Below, piece by piece: positions 35,058-44,377 of a stretch of 64,000 bases of DNA (the stretch's first letter is position 1; each line of letters opens with the position of its first letter). The notes below the pieces were generated by a model. The model saw nothing but the letters and a program-made list of their open reading frames with translations, did not search any database and was not told the DNA's origin. The stretch comes from Thalassovita autumnalis (GTDB lineage: Bacteria; Pseudomonadota; Alphaproteobacteria; Rhodobacterales; Rhodobacteraceae): NCBI RefSeq assembly GCF_001458255.1, contig NZ_CYSB01000027.1, positions 1-64,000 of the forward strand, read 5' to 3'. Made by a program: the position numbers and the translations under genes.

Positions 35058-36281
35058 ATGACAGATCTAGATGTGAATTTCGTGCGGGAAAACTTCCCCG
35101 CGTTTGCTGAACAATCGCTGCAGGGGCAGGCCTTTTTTGAAAACGCCGGGGGTTCTTATACCTGCGCGCAGGTGATTGACCGGCTGCAGCGGTTTTATCA
35201 TACGCGTAAGGTGCAGCCTTATGCGCCCTATGCCGCCAGTCAGCTTGCCGGTACCGAAATGGATGAGGCGCGCCAACGACTGGCGCAGCTGATGGGGGTG
35301 GCCACGGATGAGGTCAGCTTTGGCCCGTCCACCACGCAGAACACCTATGTATTATCGCAAGCCTTTGGTCAGTGGCTGCAACCGGGTGAAGCGATTGTGG
35401 TGACCGATCAGGATCATGAGGCCAACTCAGGCCCGTGGCGCCGTTTGGCGGAACGTGGCATCGACGTGCGGGAATGGCGGATCAACCCGACAACCGGCAC
35501 GCTGGATCCTGCCGGTCTGGAAAATCTGCTGGATGAAAAGGTGCGTCTGGTCTGTTTCCCGCATTGCTCCAACGTGGTGGGGGAGGTCAATCCGGTGGTG
35601 GAAATCACTGCGATGGCCCATGCCGCTGGCGCCTTCGTTTGCGTTGATGGCGTCAGCTACGCGCCGCACGGGATCCCCGATGTGGGTATGCTGGGCCCAG
35701 ATATCTATCTGTTTTCGGCCTATAAAACCTATGGGCCCCATCAGGGCATTATGGTGATCCGGCGTGAGCTGGGCATGCAACTGCCCAATCAGGCGCATTA
35801 TTTTAATGCGGATGTTCTTTACAAACGGTTCACTCCGGCGGGCCCCGATCACGCGCAGGTCGCGGCCTCGGCAGGGATGGTTGATTACATTGAGGCCTTG
35901 GCGGCCCATCACGGGATCAGCGGCGATCTGACGGCAAAAGGCAGTGGAGTTCATGATCTGATGCGGGCGCATGAGGTGAAACTGGCCGCGCCGCTGATGG
36001 ACTATCTGCAAAACCGCAATGATCTGCGGCTGATCGGCCCGACGGATCCGGAACGCCGCGCGCCAACGGTTGCGCTGGATCTGGGCCGGGCGGCTTTGCC
36101 GGTGGCCACGGCGCTGGCGGATCATGGCATTATGGCTGGCGGCGGCGATTTTTATGCGGTGCGGGCGCTGAAGGCGATGGGCGTGGATCCTGCGAAGGGC
36201 GTGTTGCGCCTGAGTTTCGTGCATTACACTACTGAGGCGGAAATTCAGCAGCTTCTCAAGGCTTTGGACGCCGTTCTGTAA
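35058..36281 (+). CDS. Class V aminotransferase / cysteine desulfurase-like enzyme
   Basis: The 407-residue PLP enzyme has the fold-type I marks: EDHEAN-like substrate loop in TDQDHEANSGPW, the PLP Asp in FVCVDGVSYAPH and the Schiff-base Lys in YLFSAYKTYGPHQG (about residue 226). The length and FFENAGGSYTC opening match the Csd-like/isopenicillin-N-epimerase group rather than housekeeping IscS or SufS. Whether it acts on cysteine or another amino acid is unclear. The SufE-like acceptor is 31 kb away, so no pairing is implied. ATG 35058 is chosen over the upstream open frame. Confidence 0.85.
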   Translation: MTDLDVNFVRENFPAFAEQSLQGQAFFENAGGSYTCAQVIDRLQRFYHTRKVQPYAPYAASQLAGTEMDEARQRLAQLMGVATDEVSFGPSTTQNTYVLSQAFGQWLQPGEAIVVTDQDHEANSGPWRRLAERGIDVREWRINPTTGTLDPAGLENLLDEKVRLVCFPHCSNVVGEVNPVVEITAMAHAAGAFVCVDGVSYAPHGIPDVGMLGPDIYLFSAYKTYGPHQGIMVIRRELGMQLPNQAHYFNADVLYKRFTPAGPDHAQVAASAGMVDYIEALAAHHGISGDLTAKGSGVHDLMRAHEVKLAAPLMDYLQNRNDLRLIGPTDPERRAPTVALDLGRAALPVATALADHGIMAGGGDFYAVRALKAMGVDPAKGVLRLSFVHYTTEAEIQQLLKALDAVL

Positions 36282-36349
36282 GGCAAGTTCCGGGCAGAAA
36301 AACTGATCCGGCCCGAGGGTCGGATCGTAATGTGGAAAAAGGCCCCGAT

Positions 36350-37807
36350 ATGCCCCACAGCAAAACATCCACATCCCACTCCGATCTCACCCGCCCGGTC
36401 CTTGTCTGGCTGCGGCGAGACTTGCGTTTGACGGACAATCCGGCGCTGGCAGCGGCGGCGCAAACCGGCCGTCCGGTGATCCCGATCTTTCTGCGTGACG
36501 ACCTGTTCGAGGCGCTGGGCGCTGCGCCGAAATGGCGATTTGGCCTGGGTCTTGAGCATTTCCAGAACAGTTTGCAACGCATCGGCAGCGGGCTGATCTT
36601 GCGGTCCGGTCCCGCCTTGGCTTCACTGCAGCAGCTGGTGCAGGAGACCGGGGCAGAGGCGCTGTACTGGAACCGGTCGTTTGAGCCTGAGGGGATCGCG
36701 CGGGACACGGCGGTCAAGTCGCATTTCGCCGCGCAAGGCCTTGATGTGAAAAGCTTTACCGGAAACCTGCTGGCGGAACCCTGGACCTTGGCCACCAAAG
36801 CCGGTGGGCATTTCCGCGTCTACTCGCCGTTCTGGCGGGCCCTTGCGGCGCAGGAAGTTGCCCCCGCCAAGCCCGCGCCGGATAGGTTGCCAGTGCCAGA
36901 CAGTTGGCCGCAGTCAGAAGCGCTGCACAGTTGGCAGTTGGGTAAGGCGATGCAGCGCGGCGCATCTGTCGTGGCGCCGCATCTGCTGTTGGGCGAGGCG
37001 GCGGCGCAGGCGCAATTGGATCATTTTCTGGCGGGGGCGCTGCAGGATTACGCGGAGGGGCGCGATTTTCCTGCGCGGCAGGTGACATCGGGCTTAAGTG
37101 AACCGTTGGCCTATGGTGAGATTTCGGCGCGTCAGATCTGGCATGTGACGCGGGTCACGGTTGCCGGGCAGGCCGCCTTGGCCCGTGCCGCGGAAAAGTT
37201 CCTGAAAGAACTGGCGTGGCGCGATTTCGCCTGGCACCTGAGTTACCATGATCCGCATATTCAGACCCGCGCCTGGCGCCATGAGTGGGAGGCGTTTCCC
37301 TGGAAAACGGCGGCAGATCACCCGCATTTGCAGGCCTGGCAGCAGGGGCGCACCGGGGTGGATCTGATCGATGCCGGCCTGCGGGAACTTCATGTGACCG
37401 GTAAGATGCACAACCGGGTGCGGATGATCGCGGCCTCTTACCTGACCAAACATCTGCGGCTGCATTGGCGCTTGGGCCAGCAGTGGTTTGCCGACACTCT
37501 GGTCGATTGGGATCCGGCGTCAAACGCGATGGGCTGGCAATGGGTGGCGGGCTGCGGGCCCGATGCGGCGCCCTATTTCCGCGTGTTCAACCCTGAGACC
37601 CAGCAGAAAAAGTTTGATGCGGAGGCCCGCTATACCCGGCGCTGGCTGGCAACCGACAGTGGGTTTGCCGAGGCCACGCCGCGTGCGTGGAACGTCACAG
37701 AGACACCGCGCCCCCTGAGCCCCATCGTGGGTCTGGCCGAGGGGCGCGCGGCTGCCTTGGCCGCATTGGAGCGGTTCAAATCCCGCGATCTGGGGACCGT
37801 GGATTAA
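36350..37807 (+). CDS. phrB: Deoxyribodipyrimidine photo-lyase (class I CPD photolyase)
   Basis: The 485-residue flavoprotein opens with VLVWLRRDLRLTDNPAL (antenna domain) and has the FAD-domain signatures ELAWRDFAWHLSYHDP, TGKMHNRVRMIAASYLTKHL (about residues 345-364) and DWDPASNAMGWQWVAGCG. It repairs cyclobutane dimers with blue light, as expected for a surface-water bacterium. A GTG at 36332 is a possible earlier start; ATG 36350 has AAGG at usable spacing. It is followed by the Cfa-like gene, a pairing common in marine bacteria. Confidence 0.95.
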   Translation: MPHSKTSTSHSDLTRPVLVWLRRDLRLTDNPALAAAAQTGRPVIPIFLRDDLFEALGAAPKWRFGLGLEHFQNSLQRIGSGLILRSGPALASLQQLVQETGAEALYWNRSFEPEGIARDTAVKSHFAAQGLDVKSFTGNLLAEPWTLATKAGGHFRVYSPFWRALAAQEVAPAKPAPDRLPVPDSWPQSEALHSWQLGKAMQRGASVVAPHLLLGEAAAQAQLDHFLAGALQDYAEGRDFPARQVTSGLSEPLAYGEISARQIWHVTRVTVAGQAALARAAEKFLKELAWRDFAWHLSYHDPHIQTRAWRHEWEAFPWKTAADHPHLQAWQQGRTGVDLIDAGLRELHVTGKMHNRVRMIAASYLTKHLRLHWRLGQQWFADTLVDWDPASNAMGWQWVAGCGPDAAPYFRVFNPETQQKKFDAEARYTRRWLATDSGFAEATPRAWNVTETPRPLSPIVGLAEGRAAALAALERFKSRDLGTVD

Positions 37808-37883
37808 GCGCAATCTGCACGAAAACCTTGATCGAAAACGCATTTCTTGCAAGCCTGAGATGAAAACTTGGGGGAGTTGCAAG

Positions 37884-39110
37884 ATGATCCTGACATCAAC
37901 AGAAGGGCAAACAGGCCTGCCGCGCTACTTTGCGCAGGTGTTTCAAATGGCCAATCGGATGCAGTCGGGGCGGCTGGATTTCGTGATGCCGGACGGCCGG
38001 GTGTTTCGCGCCGAAGGGGGCAATCCGGGTTTCGTGGCTGAGCTGCGGGTGCATAACACCGATACCTTTGCGCGCCTTGTCCGGGAGGGCGATCTTGGCT
38101 TTTGCGACGCCTATCTGGAGGGCTGGTGGGACACGCCTGATCTGCAGGCTTTCCTAGATCTTCTGCATGACCGCAATGATGAGCTTTATGACGGGTTTCC
38201 CGGCATGTTTCTGGTGCGGGTCTATGAACGCATGCGCCATTGGATGAACTCCAACACGCGGGAGCAGGCGAAGAAAAATATCAGCTATCACTATGACTTA
38301 GGCAATGACTTTTACGCGATTTGGCTGGATCCGTCGATGACCTATTCCTCCGCCATTTTCACCTCAGGACAGCAAAGCCTGGAGGCCGCGCAGGAGGCAA
38401 AATATGCCTCCATGGTGGATCAGATGGCGGTGAAACCCGGCGATCATGTGCTGGAAATTGGCTGTGGCTGGGGGGGCTTTGCCGAATATGCAGCGCGCGA
38501 ACGTGGGCTGCGGGTCACCGGGCTGACCATTTCGCAGGAGCAGCTCAACTATGCCCGGGAACGCATTGAAAAGGCGGGTCTTTCTGATTTGGTGGAGTTT
38601 CGCCTGCAGGACTACCGGGATGAACAGGGGCAATATGATGGGATCGCCAGTATTGAGATGTTTGAAGCCGTAGGCGAGAAATACTGGCCCGTCTATTTCC
38701 AAACCCTGAAACGTTGTTTGAAACCCGGCGCGCAGGCGACGCTGCAGATCATTACGCTGCAGGAAAAACGCTTTGAGACCTACCGAAAAGGCGTTGATTT
38801 TATTCAAAAATACATTTTCCCAGGTGGCATGTTGCCGTCCAAAACCGCGCTGCGTGAGCAGGTGCGCCAGCAGGGGCTGGCCGAGAAAAGCGTGCTGGAA
38901 TTTGGCGACAGCTACAGCCAAACTCTGCGGCGCTGGCATCAGGTGTTTAATGACCGCTGGTCTGATGTGGCCGCTTTGGGATTTGACGACCGGTTCCGCC
39001 GCATGTGGAATTTCTACCTGACCTCCTGCGCGGGATCGTTTCGGGGCGGCAACTGTGATGTGGTACAATTGACAGTCGCCCGCGAGGATGATCCGCGACA
39101 GTTGGCCTGA
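37884..39110 (+). CDS. cfa: Cyclopropane-fatty-acyl-phospholipid synthase family methyltransferase
   Basis: The 408-residue protein has an N-terminal lipid-binding part (about 1-110, LDFVMPDGRVFRAEG) and a SAM-binding domain with VLEIGCGWGGFAEYA (about residue 188) and the substrate segment YDLGNDFYAIWLDPSMTYS. The catalytic-type FIQKYIFPGGMLPS is also present. It methylates unsaturated acyl chains in membrane phospholipids, giving cyclopropane or methyl-branched products; roseobacters often carry several paralogues. GGGGGAG precedes ATG 37884. Probably expressed with phrB. Confidence 0.93.
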   Translation: MILTSTEGQTGLPRYFAQVFQMANRMQSGRLDFVMPDGRVFRAEGGNPGFVAELRVHNTDTFARLVREGDLGFCDAYLEGWWDTPDLQAFLDLLHDRNDELYDGFPGMFLVRVYERMRHWMNSNTREQAKKNISYHYDLGNDFYAIWLDPSMTYSSAIFTSGQQSLEAAQEAKYASMVDQMAVKPGDHVLEIGCGWGGFAEYAARERGLRVTGLTISQEQLNYARERIEKAGLSDLVEFRLQDYRDEQGQYDGIASIEMFEAVGEKYWPVYFQTLKRCLKPGAQATLQIITLQEKRFETYRKGVDFIQKYIFPGGMLPSKTALREQVRQQGLAEKSVLEFGDSYSQTLRRWHQVFNDRWSDVAALGFDDRFRRMWNFYLTSCAGSFRGGNCDVVQLTVAREDDPRQLA

Positions 39111-39171
39111 CTGCTGATCTGACTGCGGGACGTTAAGGCCAAAAGAACAGATAACAAAGAAAGGCGAGCAG

Positions 39172-39615
39172 ATGACATTTACGGCGGCACGCGTGATTGG
39201 CGCGCTGATGATGGCCGGGCTGGGGTGGTTCGTGTCGGACCTTGTCCGCCCCCTGATGCCGGAAAGCACCATTTTTGGCTGGTTCAACCATGTGAACCTT
39301 GGGCTTGGGTTTCTGATCGGCTGGGCTATGCTGGGCCCCAAGGCCGGCGGCGGGTTGATGATTTCGCTGGCGAACGGTCTGACGGCGGCCTTTGCGCTGG
39401 CGACGGTGGGGCTGTTCACCCAGGCGATCAATGAGATGCTGCGCCTGTCGACCCGCAAGATGTACCCAAACCCGCTACGCGCGTTGGAAGATATCTTTCG
39501 CATTCTGGCGGATTACGGGTCTGTGCTGCTGCACCCCACGGTGATTGGGCCGCTGATTATTGGGTCAGTGGTGATTGCCATTATCGTGGAAATCGCCAAT
39601 AGCTTGTGGCGTTAG
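39172..39615 (+). CDS. trgA: Tellurium resistance protein TrgA-like
   Basis: The 147-residue membrane protein has four predicted helices (starting at about residues 8, 40, 65 and 118) and begins MTFTAARVIGALMMAGLGW. It matches TrgA of Rhodobacter sphaeroides, where trgA, trgB and cysK lie together and were found through high-level tellurite resistance. The same three genes are contiguous here. The biochemical role of TrgA is unknown. The trgB start lies 28 bases after its stop. Confidence 0.9.
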   Translation: MTFTAARVIGALMMAGLGWFVSDLVRPLMPESTIFGWFNHVNLGLGFLIGWAMLGPKAGGGLMISLANGLTAAFALATVGLFTQAINEMLRLSTRKMYPNPLRALEDIFRILADYGSVLLHPTVIGPLIIGSVVIAIIVEIANSLWR

Positions 39616-39643
39616 AAACAGATCTGCGCTGAAAGCTCCCTCA

Positions 39644-40771
39644 ATGCCTGCATTGTTCTTCTATGGCACGTTGCGCCATTTGCCCCTGCTTGAAACGGTG
39701 GTGGGCCATTCGCTGGATGGTATTGCCCTGTCTGAGGCCGGGTTGCCGGGGTATGAGATTCGCTGGGCCAAGGGGCAGGCCTTTCCGCTGATCCTGCCCA
39801 AGGACGGCAGCAGCGCGATTGGATTGCTGGCCGAAGGGCTGAGCGATGAAGATGTGGCGCGGCTGGATTATTATGAGCGGGTCTTTGGCTATGATCTGAT
39901 CTGGGTGGATCTGGAACAGGATGGCCAGATGCGCCGGGTGCAGATGTTCTGGCCACCAGAAAGCAGCTATGAGGCGGGCCCAGAGTTCATCCTGTCAGAC
40001 TGGGCCGCGACCTGGGGGACAACCAACTGCGCCGCCGCCAAAGAGGTTCTGCTGCATCGCGGTCAGAAAACCCCTGAAGAGGTTGGCGCGATCTACCGGA
40101 TGATCCACACCCGCGCTGCCGCCCAGGTTCTGGCGCAGCAGGAAACACCTGTGTTGGGCCCGTCAGGGCGCGGATTGGCGGATCTGGAGGTGCTGTCAGA
40201 AAGCTACCCCTACGCCAATTTCTTTGCCCTGAAAGAGATGCAGCTGCGCTACCGCCGTTTTGACGGCTCGATGTGTCCGGTAGTGGACCGGGCGGCCTTC
40301 ATGGGCAGCGATGCGGCATTGGTACTGCCCTATGATCCGGTGCGCGACCGGGTGCTGTTGATCGAACAGTTTCGAATGGGTCCGCTGGCGCGGGGGGATC
40401 ATGGGCCCTGGCAGTTGGAACCCATTGCGGGCCGGGTTGATCCCGGCGAAACGCCTGAGGCCTGCGCGCGGCGCGAAGCGGCGGAAGAGGCGGGGCTGGA
40501 TCTGAAAGCCCTTAAAGAGATCCACCTAGGCTACCCGTCGCCGGGCTGTGACAGTGAGTTTTTCCACATCTATCTGGGGCTGGCGGATCTGCCAGATGCG
40601 GCCACTCAGATCGGCGGATTGGCCTCTGAGCAGGAAGATATCAAAACCCATTTGATGCCCCTCGATAGGGCGTTGGAAATGTTGGATACTGGCCAAATCC
40701 GTGTGACACCGCTGGCGCTTGCGCTGCATTGGCTTGCACGGAATCGTGAATCCCTGCGTAGAGGTGCTTGA
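39644..40771 (+). CDS. trgB: TrgB-like fusion: gamma-glutamylcyclotransferase-like plus NUDIX domain
   Basis: The 375-residue protein has two domains. Residues 1-130 look like a GGCT/AIG2 fold (ALFFYGTLRHLPLLETVV). Residues 185-370 are an ADP-ribose-pyrophosphatase-like NUDIX hydrolase whose box begins GRVDPGETPEACARRE and continues AAEEAGL (about residues 265-287). A NUDIX hydrolase fused to a cyclotransferase-like domain is unusual outside Rhodobacterales. It could link nucleotide-sugar or ADP-ribose clean-up with glutathione-related chemistry; that is inference. It is co-directional with trgA and cysK. Confidence 0.9.
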   Translation: MPALFFYGTLRHLPLLETVVGHSLDGIALSEAGLPGYEIRWAKGQAFPLILPKDGSSAIGLLAEGLSDEDVARLDYYERVFGYDLIWVDLEQDGQMRRVQMFWPPESSYEAGPEFILSDWAATWGTTNCAAAKEVLLHRGQKTPEEVGAIYRMIHTRAAAQVLAQQETPVLGPSGRGLADLEVLSESYPYANFFALKEMQLRYRRFDGSMCPVVDRAAFMGSDAALVLPYDPVRDRVLLIEQFRMGPLARGDHGPWQLEPIAGRVDPGETPEACARREAAEEAGLDLKALKEIHLGYPSPGCDSEFFHIYLGLADLPDAATQIGGLASEQEDIKTHLMPLDRALEMLDTGQIRVTPLALALHWLARNRESLRRGA

Positions 40772-40825
40772 GCATCCGTGCTGAGAGGCCTAAGTCTGGG
40801 ATTGGACCTGATAAGGATAAAGAAC

Positions 40826-41860
40826 ATGCGCATTGCACGCGACCTGGCTGATGCCATTGGCAAGACCCCGTTGATCCGCCTGAAAGCGGCCAGTGAAGAA
40901 ACCGGCTGTGAGATCCTGGGCAAGGCTGAGTTTTTGAACCCCGGTCAGTCGGTCAAAGACCGCGCGGCGCTTTACATCATCAAAGATGCTATCGCCAAAG
41001 GCCAGCTGAAACCCGGTGGCACCATCGTTGAAGGCACCGCCGGTAACACCGGTATCGGTCTGGCACTGGTCGGCGCCTCGATGGGCTTCAAAACCGTGAT
41101 CGTGATCCCGGAAACCCAGAGTCAGGAAAAGAAGGACATGATCCGTCTGGCTGGCGCCCAGCTGGTTGAAGTGCCTGCCGCCCCCTACAAGAACCCCAAC
41201 AACTATGTGCGTTACTCGGAACGTCTGGCCAAAGCCTTGGCCGAGACGGAAGAAAACGGCGTGATCTGGGCCAACCAGTTTGATAATGTTGCCAACCGTC
41301 AGTCGCATATTGAAACCACGGGGCCCGAGATCTGGGAACAGACCGGTGGTAAGGTGGATGGCTTCATCTGCGCCGTTGGTTCTGGCGGCACGCTGGCAGG
41401 TGTTGGCATGGCGCTGCAGCCCAAAGGCGTGAAAATCGGTTTGGCCGATCCGATGGGCGCGGCGCTTTACAGCTACTATGCGCATGGTGAATTTGCCTCC
41501 ACCGGCACGTCGATCACCGAAGGCATCGGGCAGGGCCGGATCACCGCGAACCTCGAAGGGTTCACGCCGGACATGAACTACCAGATCCCCGACGAAGAGG
41601 CGCTGCCGATGGTCTTTGACCTTTTGCAGGACGAAGGCCTGTGCCTGGGCGGTTCTTCGGCGGTGAACATCGCAGGCGCGGTGCGGATGGCCAAGGACAT
41701 GGGGCCGGGCCATACGATCGTCACGATCCTGTGTGACTATGGCACCCGCTATCAGTCGAAACTGTTCAACCCCGCGTTCCTGGCGGAAAAGGGCCTGCCG
41801 CAGCCGGAATGGCTGACCAAGGAACTGCCCGCGCCGCCGGCCGTCTTTGAAAACCCGTAA
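40826..41860 (+). CDS. cysK: Cysteine synthase A (O-acetylserine sulfhydrylase)
   Basis: CysK makes cysteine from O-acetylserine and sulfide using PLP. The 344-residue product has the Lys Schiff base in NPGQSVKDRAA (Lys44), the phosphate-binding loop GTAGNTGIGLA, and the sulfide-site region AVGSGGTLAGVG. The length, with a C-terminal extension of about 25 residues, matches the alphaproteobacterial type. In Rhodobacter sphaeroides the cysK next to trgAB contributes to tellurite resistance. The upstream open codons are not family-like; ATG 40826 follows AAGGA. Confidence 0.95.
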   Translation: MRIARDLADAIGKTPLIRLKAASEETGCEILGKAEFLNPGQSVKDRAALYIIKDAIAKGQLKPGGTIVEGTAGNTGIGLALVGASMGFKTVIVIPETQSQEKKDMIRLAGAQLVEVPAAPYKNPNNYVRYSERLAKALAETEENGVIWANQFDNVANRQSHIETTGPEIWEQTGGKVDGFICAVGSGGTLAGVGMALQPKGVKIGLADPMGAALYSYYAHGEFASTGTSITEGIGQGRITANLEGFTPDMNYQIPDEEALPMVFDLLQDEGLCLGGSSAVNIAGAVRMAKDMGPGHTIVTILCDYGTRYQSKLFNPAFLAEKGLPQPEWLTKELPAPPAVFENP

Positions 41861-41890
41861 GCTTGAAAAATCCGCAGCTGACATAGCTTG

Positions 41891-44377
41891 ATGGACATGA
41901 CACAGCCCTCCCGCCTTGTTTCACTGGCCCGCACCTCTTGGTTCGGGCGCATCGCGGCAGGGCTGGTGTGTGTCCTCCTGCTGATAACGCTCGAGGTTTC
42001 GGCGCCGATGGTTTCGGCGCAAGTTTCTGGTGTGCCAGCCCTCAGTGATGAGGAAAACCAGGAATGGCAGGCCACGGCCCGCCGCGCGGAGCTGACGCTG
42101 GAAGCGGGGCGCGCCTCTGATCGGGCGCTGGAGCGGCTGCGCGCGCAGCTGGTTGAATGGCGCGAGGTGTTCACGGACGCGCAGGGCGGCCATTCCCAGC
42201 GGATTGACAACCTGCAAAGTCAGCTTGCCGTTTTGGGCCCGGCCCCCGATGACGGCAGCGAAAGCGCTGAGATCACCGCGCGCCGTCAGGATCTGACGGA
42301 GCGGCTGGCCGAATTGCGTGCCCCTGTTCTGGCGGCAGAAACCGCAGCCAGCCGGGCAGCAGGGCTGATTGCGGAAGTTGATACTGTATTGCGCAATCGC
42401 CAGGCGGACGCTCTGGTTTCGATTGGTCCCAGCCCGCTGAACCCGGTGGACTGGGCCGAAGGGCTGGCAGAGCTGAAGGATGCGGTGTTTGTCCCTCTGC
42501 AGGAGGTGCGCGCAAACCTTGATAACGAATTGCGGCTGTTTCAGTTCCGCCAGAACCTGTTGGTGATCATTCCCTTCAGCCTGTTTGGGGCCTTGCTGTT
42601 GATGCGTGGGCGCAGCTGGACGGGGGGGCTGGTCTCGCGGTTGCGCGAACGGTTGCGGCTTGCGTCTGGTGCGCGGGTGACGGCCAGCGCCGAAATTTTG
42701 ACCTTCGTTGTGTCATTGGGCAAGGTCTTGGTGCCCTGGACGGGCCTTTTGTTGCTGGTGCAGGCATTGCTGCTCACGGGCATGTTCGGTCTGCGCGGTG
42801 AGGCATTGATCGCGCAGGTGCCATTGTGGGGCGCGATCTTGCTGGGCGCGGTTTGGCTGTGTGACAAACTGTTCAGTGATCCACCCGCACCAGCTGTGTT
42901 TGAGGTCGACCCAGGCAGACGGCCGGCGTTGCGTCGCGTTGGGGGTGGTCTGGCTACCGCAGTGGTTTTGGCCCAGGTTGGTGCCACCTTTGAGGCGCTG
43001 AGCGGCCTTGATGAGGTTGCAGGCGTTCTGTTGGCCTTCCCGCTCATGGTGATCAGCAGCTTGGCCTTGATGCGCTTGGCGCGTCTGATGCGCGCGCTAA
43101 CCGCACCGGCGCTGGCCGCTTTGACCGAGGGGGAGGCCGCACCGTTGAGGTTGCGCGCAGCAAACCTGCTGGTGCGCGGTGCGATGGTGATTGCCGTTCT
43201 TGCGCCGCTTCTGGTGGCGATTGGCTATCGCAATGCGGCAGAGGCGCTCATTTATCCGGCAGTCGACACTGTCGGCCTGTTGGCTATCCTGTTTGCCATC
43301 CACCATCTGGCGACATTGGTCTATGCGTTGTTCACTACGCGCGATGACCCGTCAGAGGCGTTGGTGCCTGCGCTGGTCGGCGTTGCGCTTGCAGTACTGG
43401 CGCTGCCTATTCTGGCCCTGATCTGGGGAATGCGGTTCACCGATCTGACCGAGCTGTGGAGCCAATTCATGGCTGGGATTACATTGGGGGATACCCGGTT
43501 TTCCCCACGTGATTTTATTGCTTTTGCTATTCTCTTTGCTGTTGGCTATGTCGTCACGCGGCTGGTGCAAGGGGCGCTGAAAACCTCGGTCCTGCCCAAA
43601 ACCCGGCTGGATCAGGGCGGGCAGACAGCTGTGGTCTCTGGTGTTGGCTATCTGGGGATCACGCTTGCGGCGCTGGTCGCGATCACGGGCGCGGGGCTGG
43701 ATCTGTCTTCGATCGCGATTGTGGCCGGTGCGCTGTCCGTAGGCATTGGCTTTGGCCTGCAGACCATCGTGTCGAACTTCGTTTCCGGCATCATCCTGCT
43801 GATCGAACGCCCGATCTCCGAAGGTGATTGGATCGAGGTGGGCGGCCAGATGGGCTATGTGCGTGACATTTCGGTGCGCGCCACCCGGATCGAAACCTTT
43901 GACCGCACCGATGTGATCATCCCCAACGCGGATCTCGTCAGCGGCACGGTGACCAACTATACCCGTGGCAATACCGTAGGCCGGGTCATTGTTTCGGTGG
44001 GCGTGGCCTATGGCACGGACACCCACCGGGTCGAAGGGATCCTGCGCGAAATCGCCGAAGATCACCCGATGGTGCTGGCCAATCCGGCCCCGGCGGTGCT
44101 GTTCCAAGGCTTTGGCGCAGACTCGCTTGATTTTGAGATCCGCGCGATCCTGCGGGATGTGAACTGGGCACTGAGCGTGCGCAGTGAAATCAACCATGCG
44201 ATTGCCAAGCGTTTTGCCGAAGAGGGGATTGAGATCCCGTTCGCACAGCGCGACGTCTGGCTGCGCAATCCCGAGGTGCTGCAGCCGCAGGCACCGGGCA
44301 CGCCCGCCACGGCCGAAGCCGAGGCCGGGCAAGCTGACACTTCCGAAGACATAACCCCAAAAGACAAAGAGGTCTGA
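41891..44377 (+). CDS. Mechanosensitive channel, MscS family with DUF3772 domain
   Basis: The 828-residue protein has a signal-like first helix (about residues 19-35), a periplasmic coiled DUF3772 region (about 50-200, SIGPSPLNPVDWAEGL), roughly ten membrane helices (225-590) and the MscS core with pore helix GALSVGIGFGLQTIVSNFVSG and beta domain ISEGDWIEVGGQMGYVRDI. Long MscS relatives of this kind release solutes on hypo-osmotic shock. The C-terminal tail is acidic and disordered. The AlaX gene begins on the base after its stop codon, so the two are coupled. The start is ATG 41891 or 41897. Confidence 0.92.
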   Translation: MDMTQPSRLVSLARTSWFGRIAAGLVCVLLLITLEVSAPMVSAQVSGVPALSDEENQEWQATARRAELTLEAGRASDRALERLRAQLVEWREVFTDAQGGHSQRIDNLQSQLAVLGPAPDDGSESAEITARRQDLTERLAELRAPVLAAETAASRAAGLIAEVDTVLRNRQADALVSIGPSPLNPVDWAEGLAELKDAVFVPLQEVRANLDNELRLFQFRQNLLVIIPFSLFGALLLMRGRSWTGGLVSRLRERLRLASGARVTASAEILTFVVSLGKVLVPWTGLLLLVQALLLTGMFGLRGEALIAQVPLWGAILLGAVWLCDKLFSDPPAPAVFEVDPGRRPALRRVGGGLATAVVLAQVGATFEALSGLDEVAGVLLAFPLMVISSLALMRLARLMRALTAPALAALTEGEAAPLRLRAANLLVRGAMVIAVLAPLLVAIGYRNAAEALIYPAVDTVGLLAILFAIHHLATLVYALFTTRDDPSEALVPALVGVALAVLALPILALIWGMRFTDLTELWSQFMAGITLGDTRFSPRDFIAFAILFAVGYVVTRLVQGALKTSVLPKTRLDQGGQTAVVSGVGYLGITLAALVAITGAGLDLSSIAIVAGALSVGIGFGLQTIVSNFVSGIILLIERPISEGDWIEVGGQMGYVRDISVRATRIETFDRTDVIIPNADLVSGTVTNYTRGNTVGRVIVSVGVAYGTDTHRVEGILREIAEDHPMVLANPAPAVLFQGFGADSLDFEIRAILRDVNWALSVRSEINHAIAKRFAEEGIEIPFAQRDVWLRNPEVLQPQAPGTPATAEAEAGQADTSEDITPKDKEV

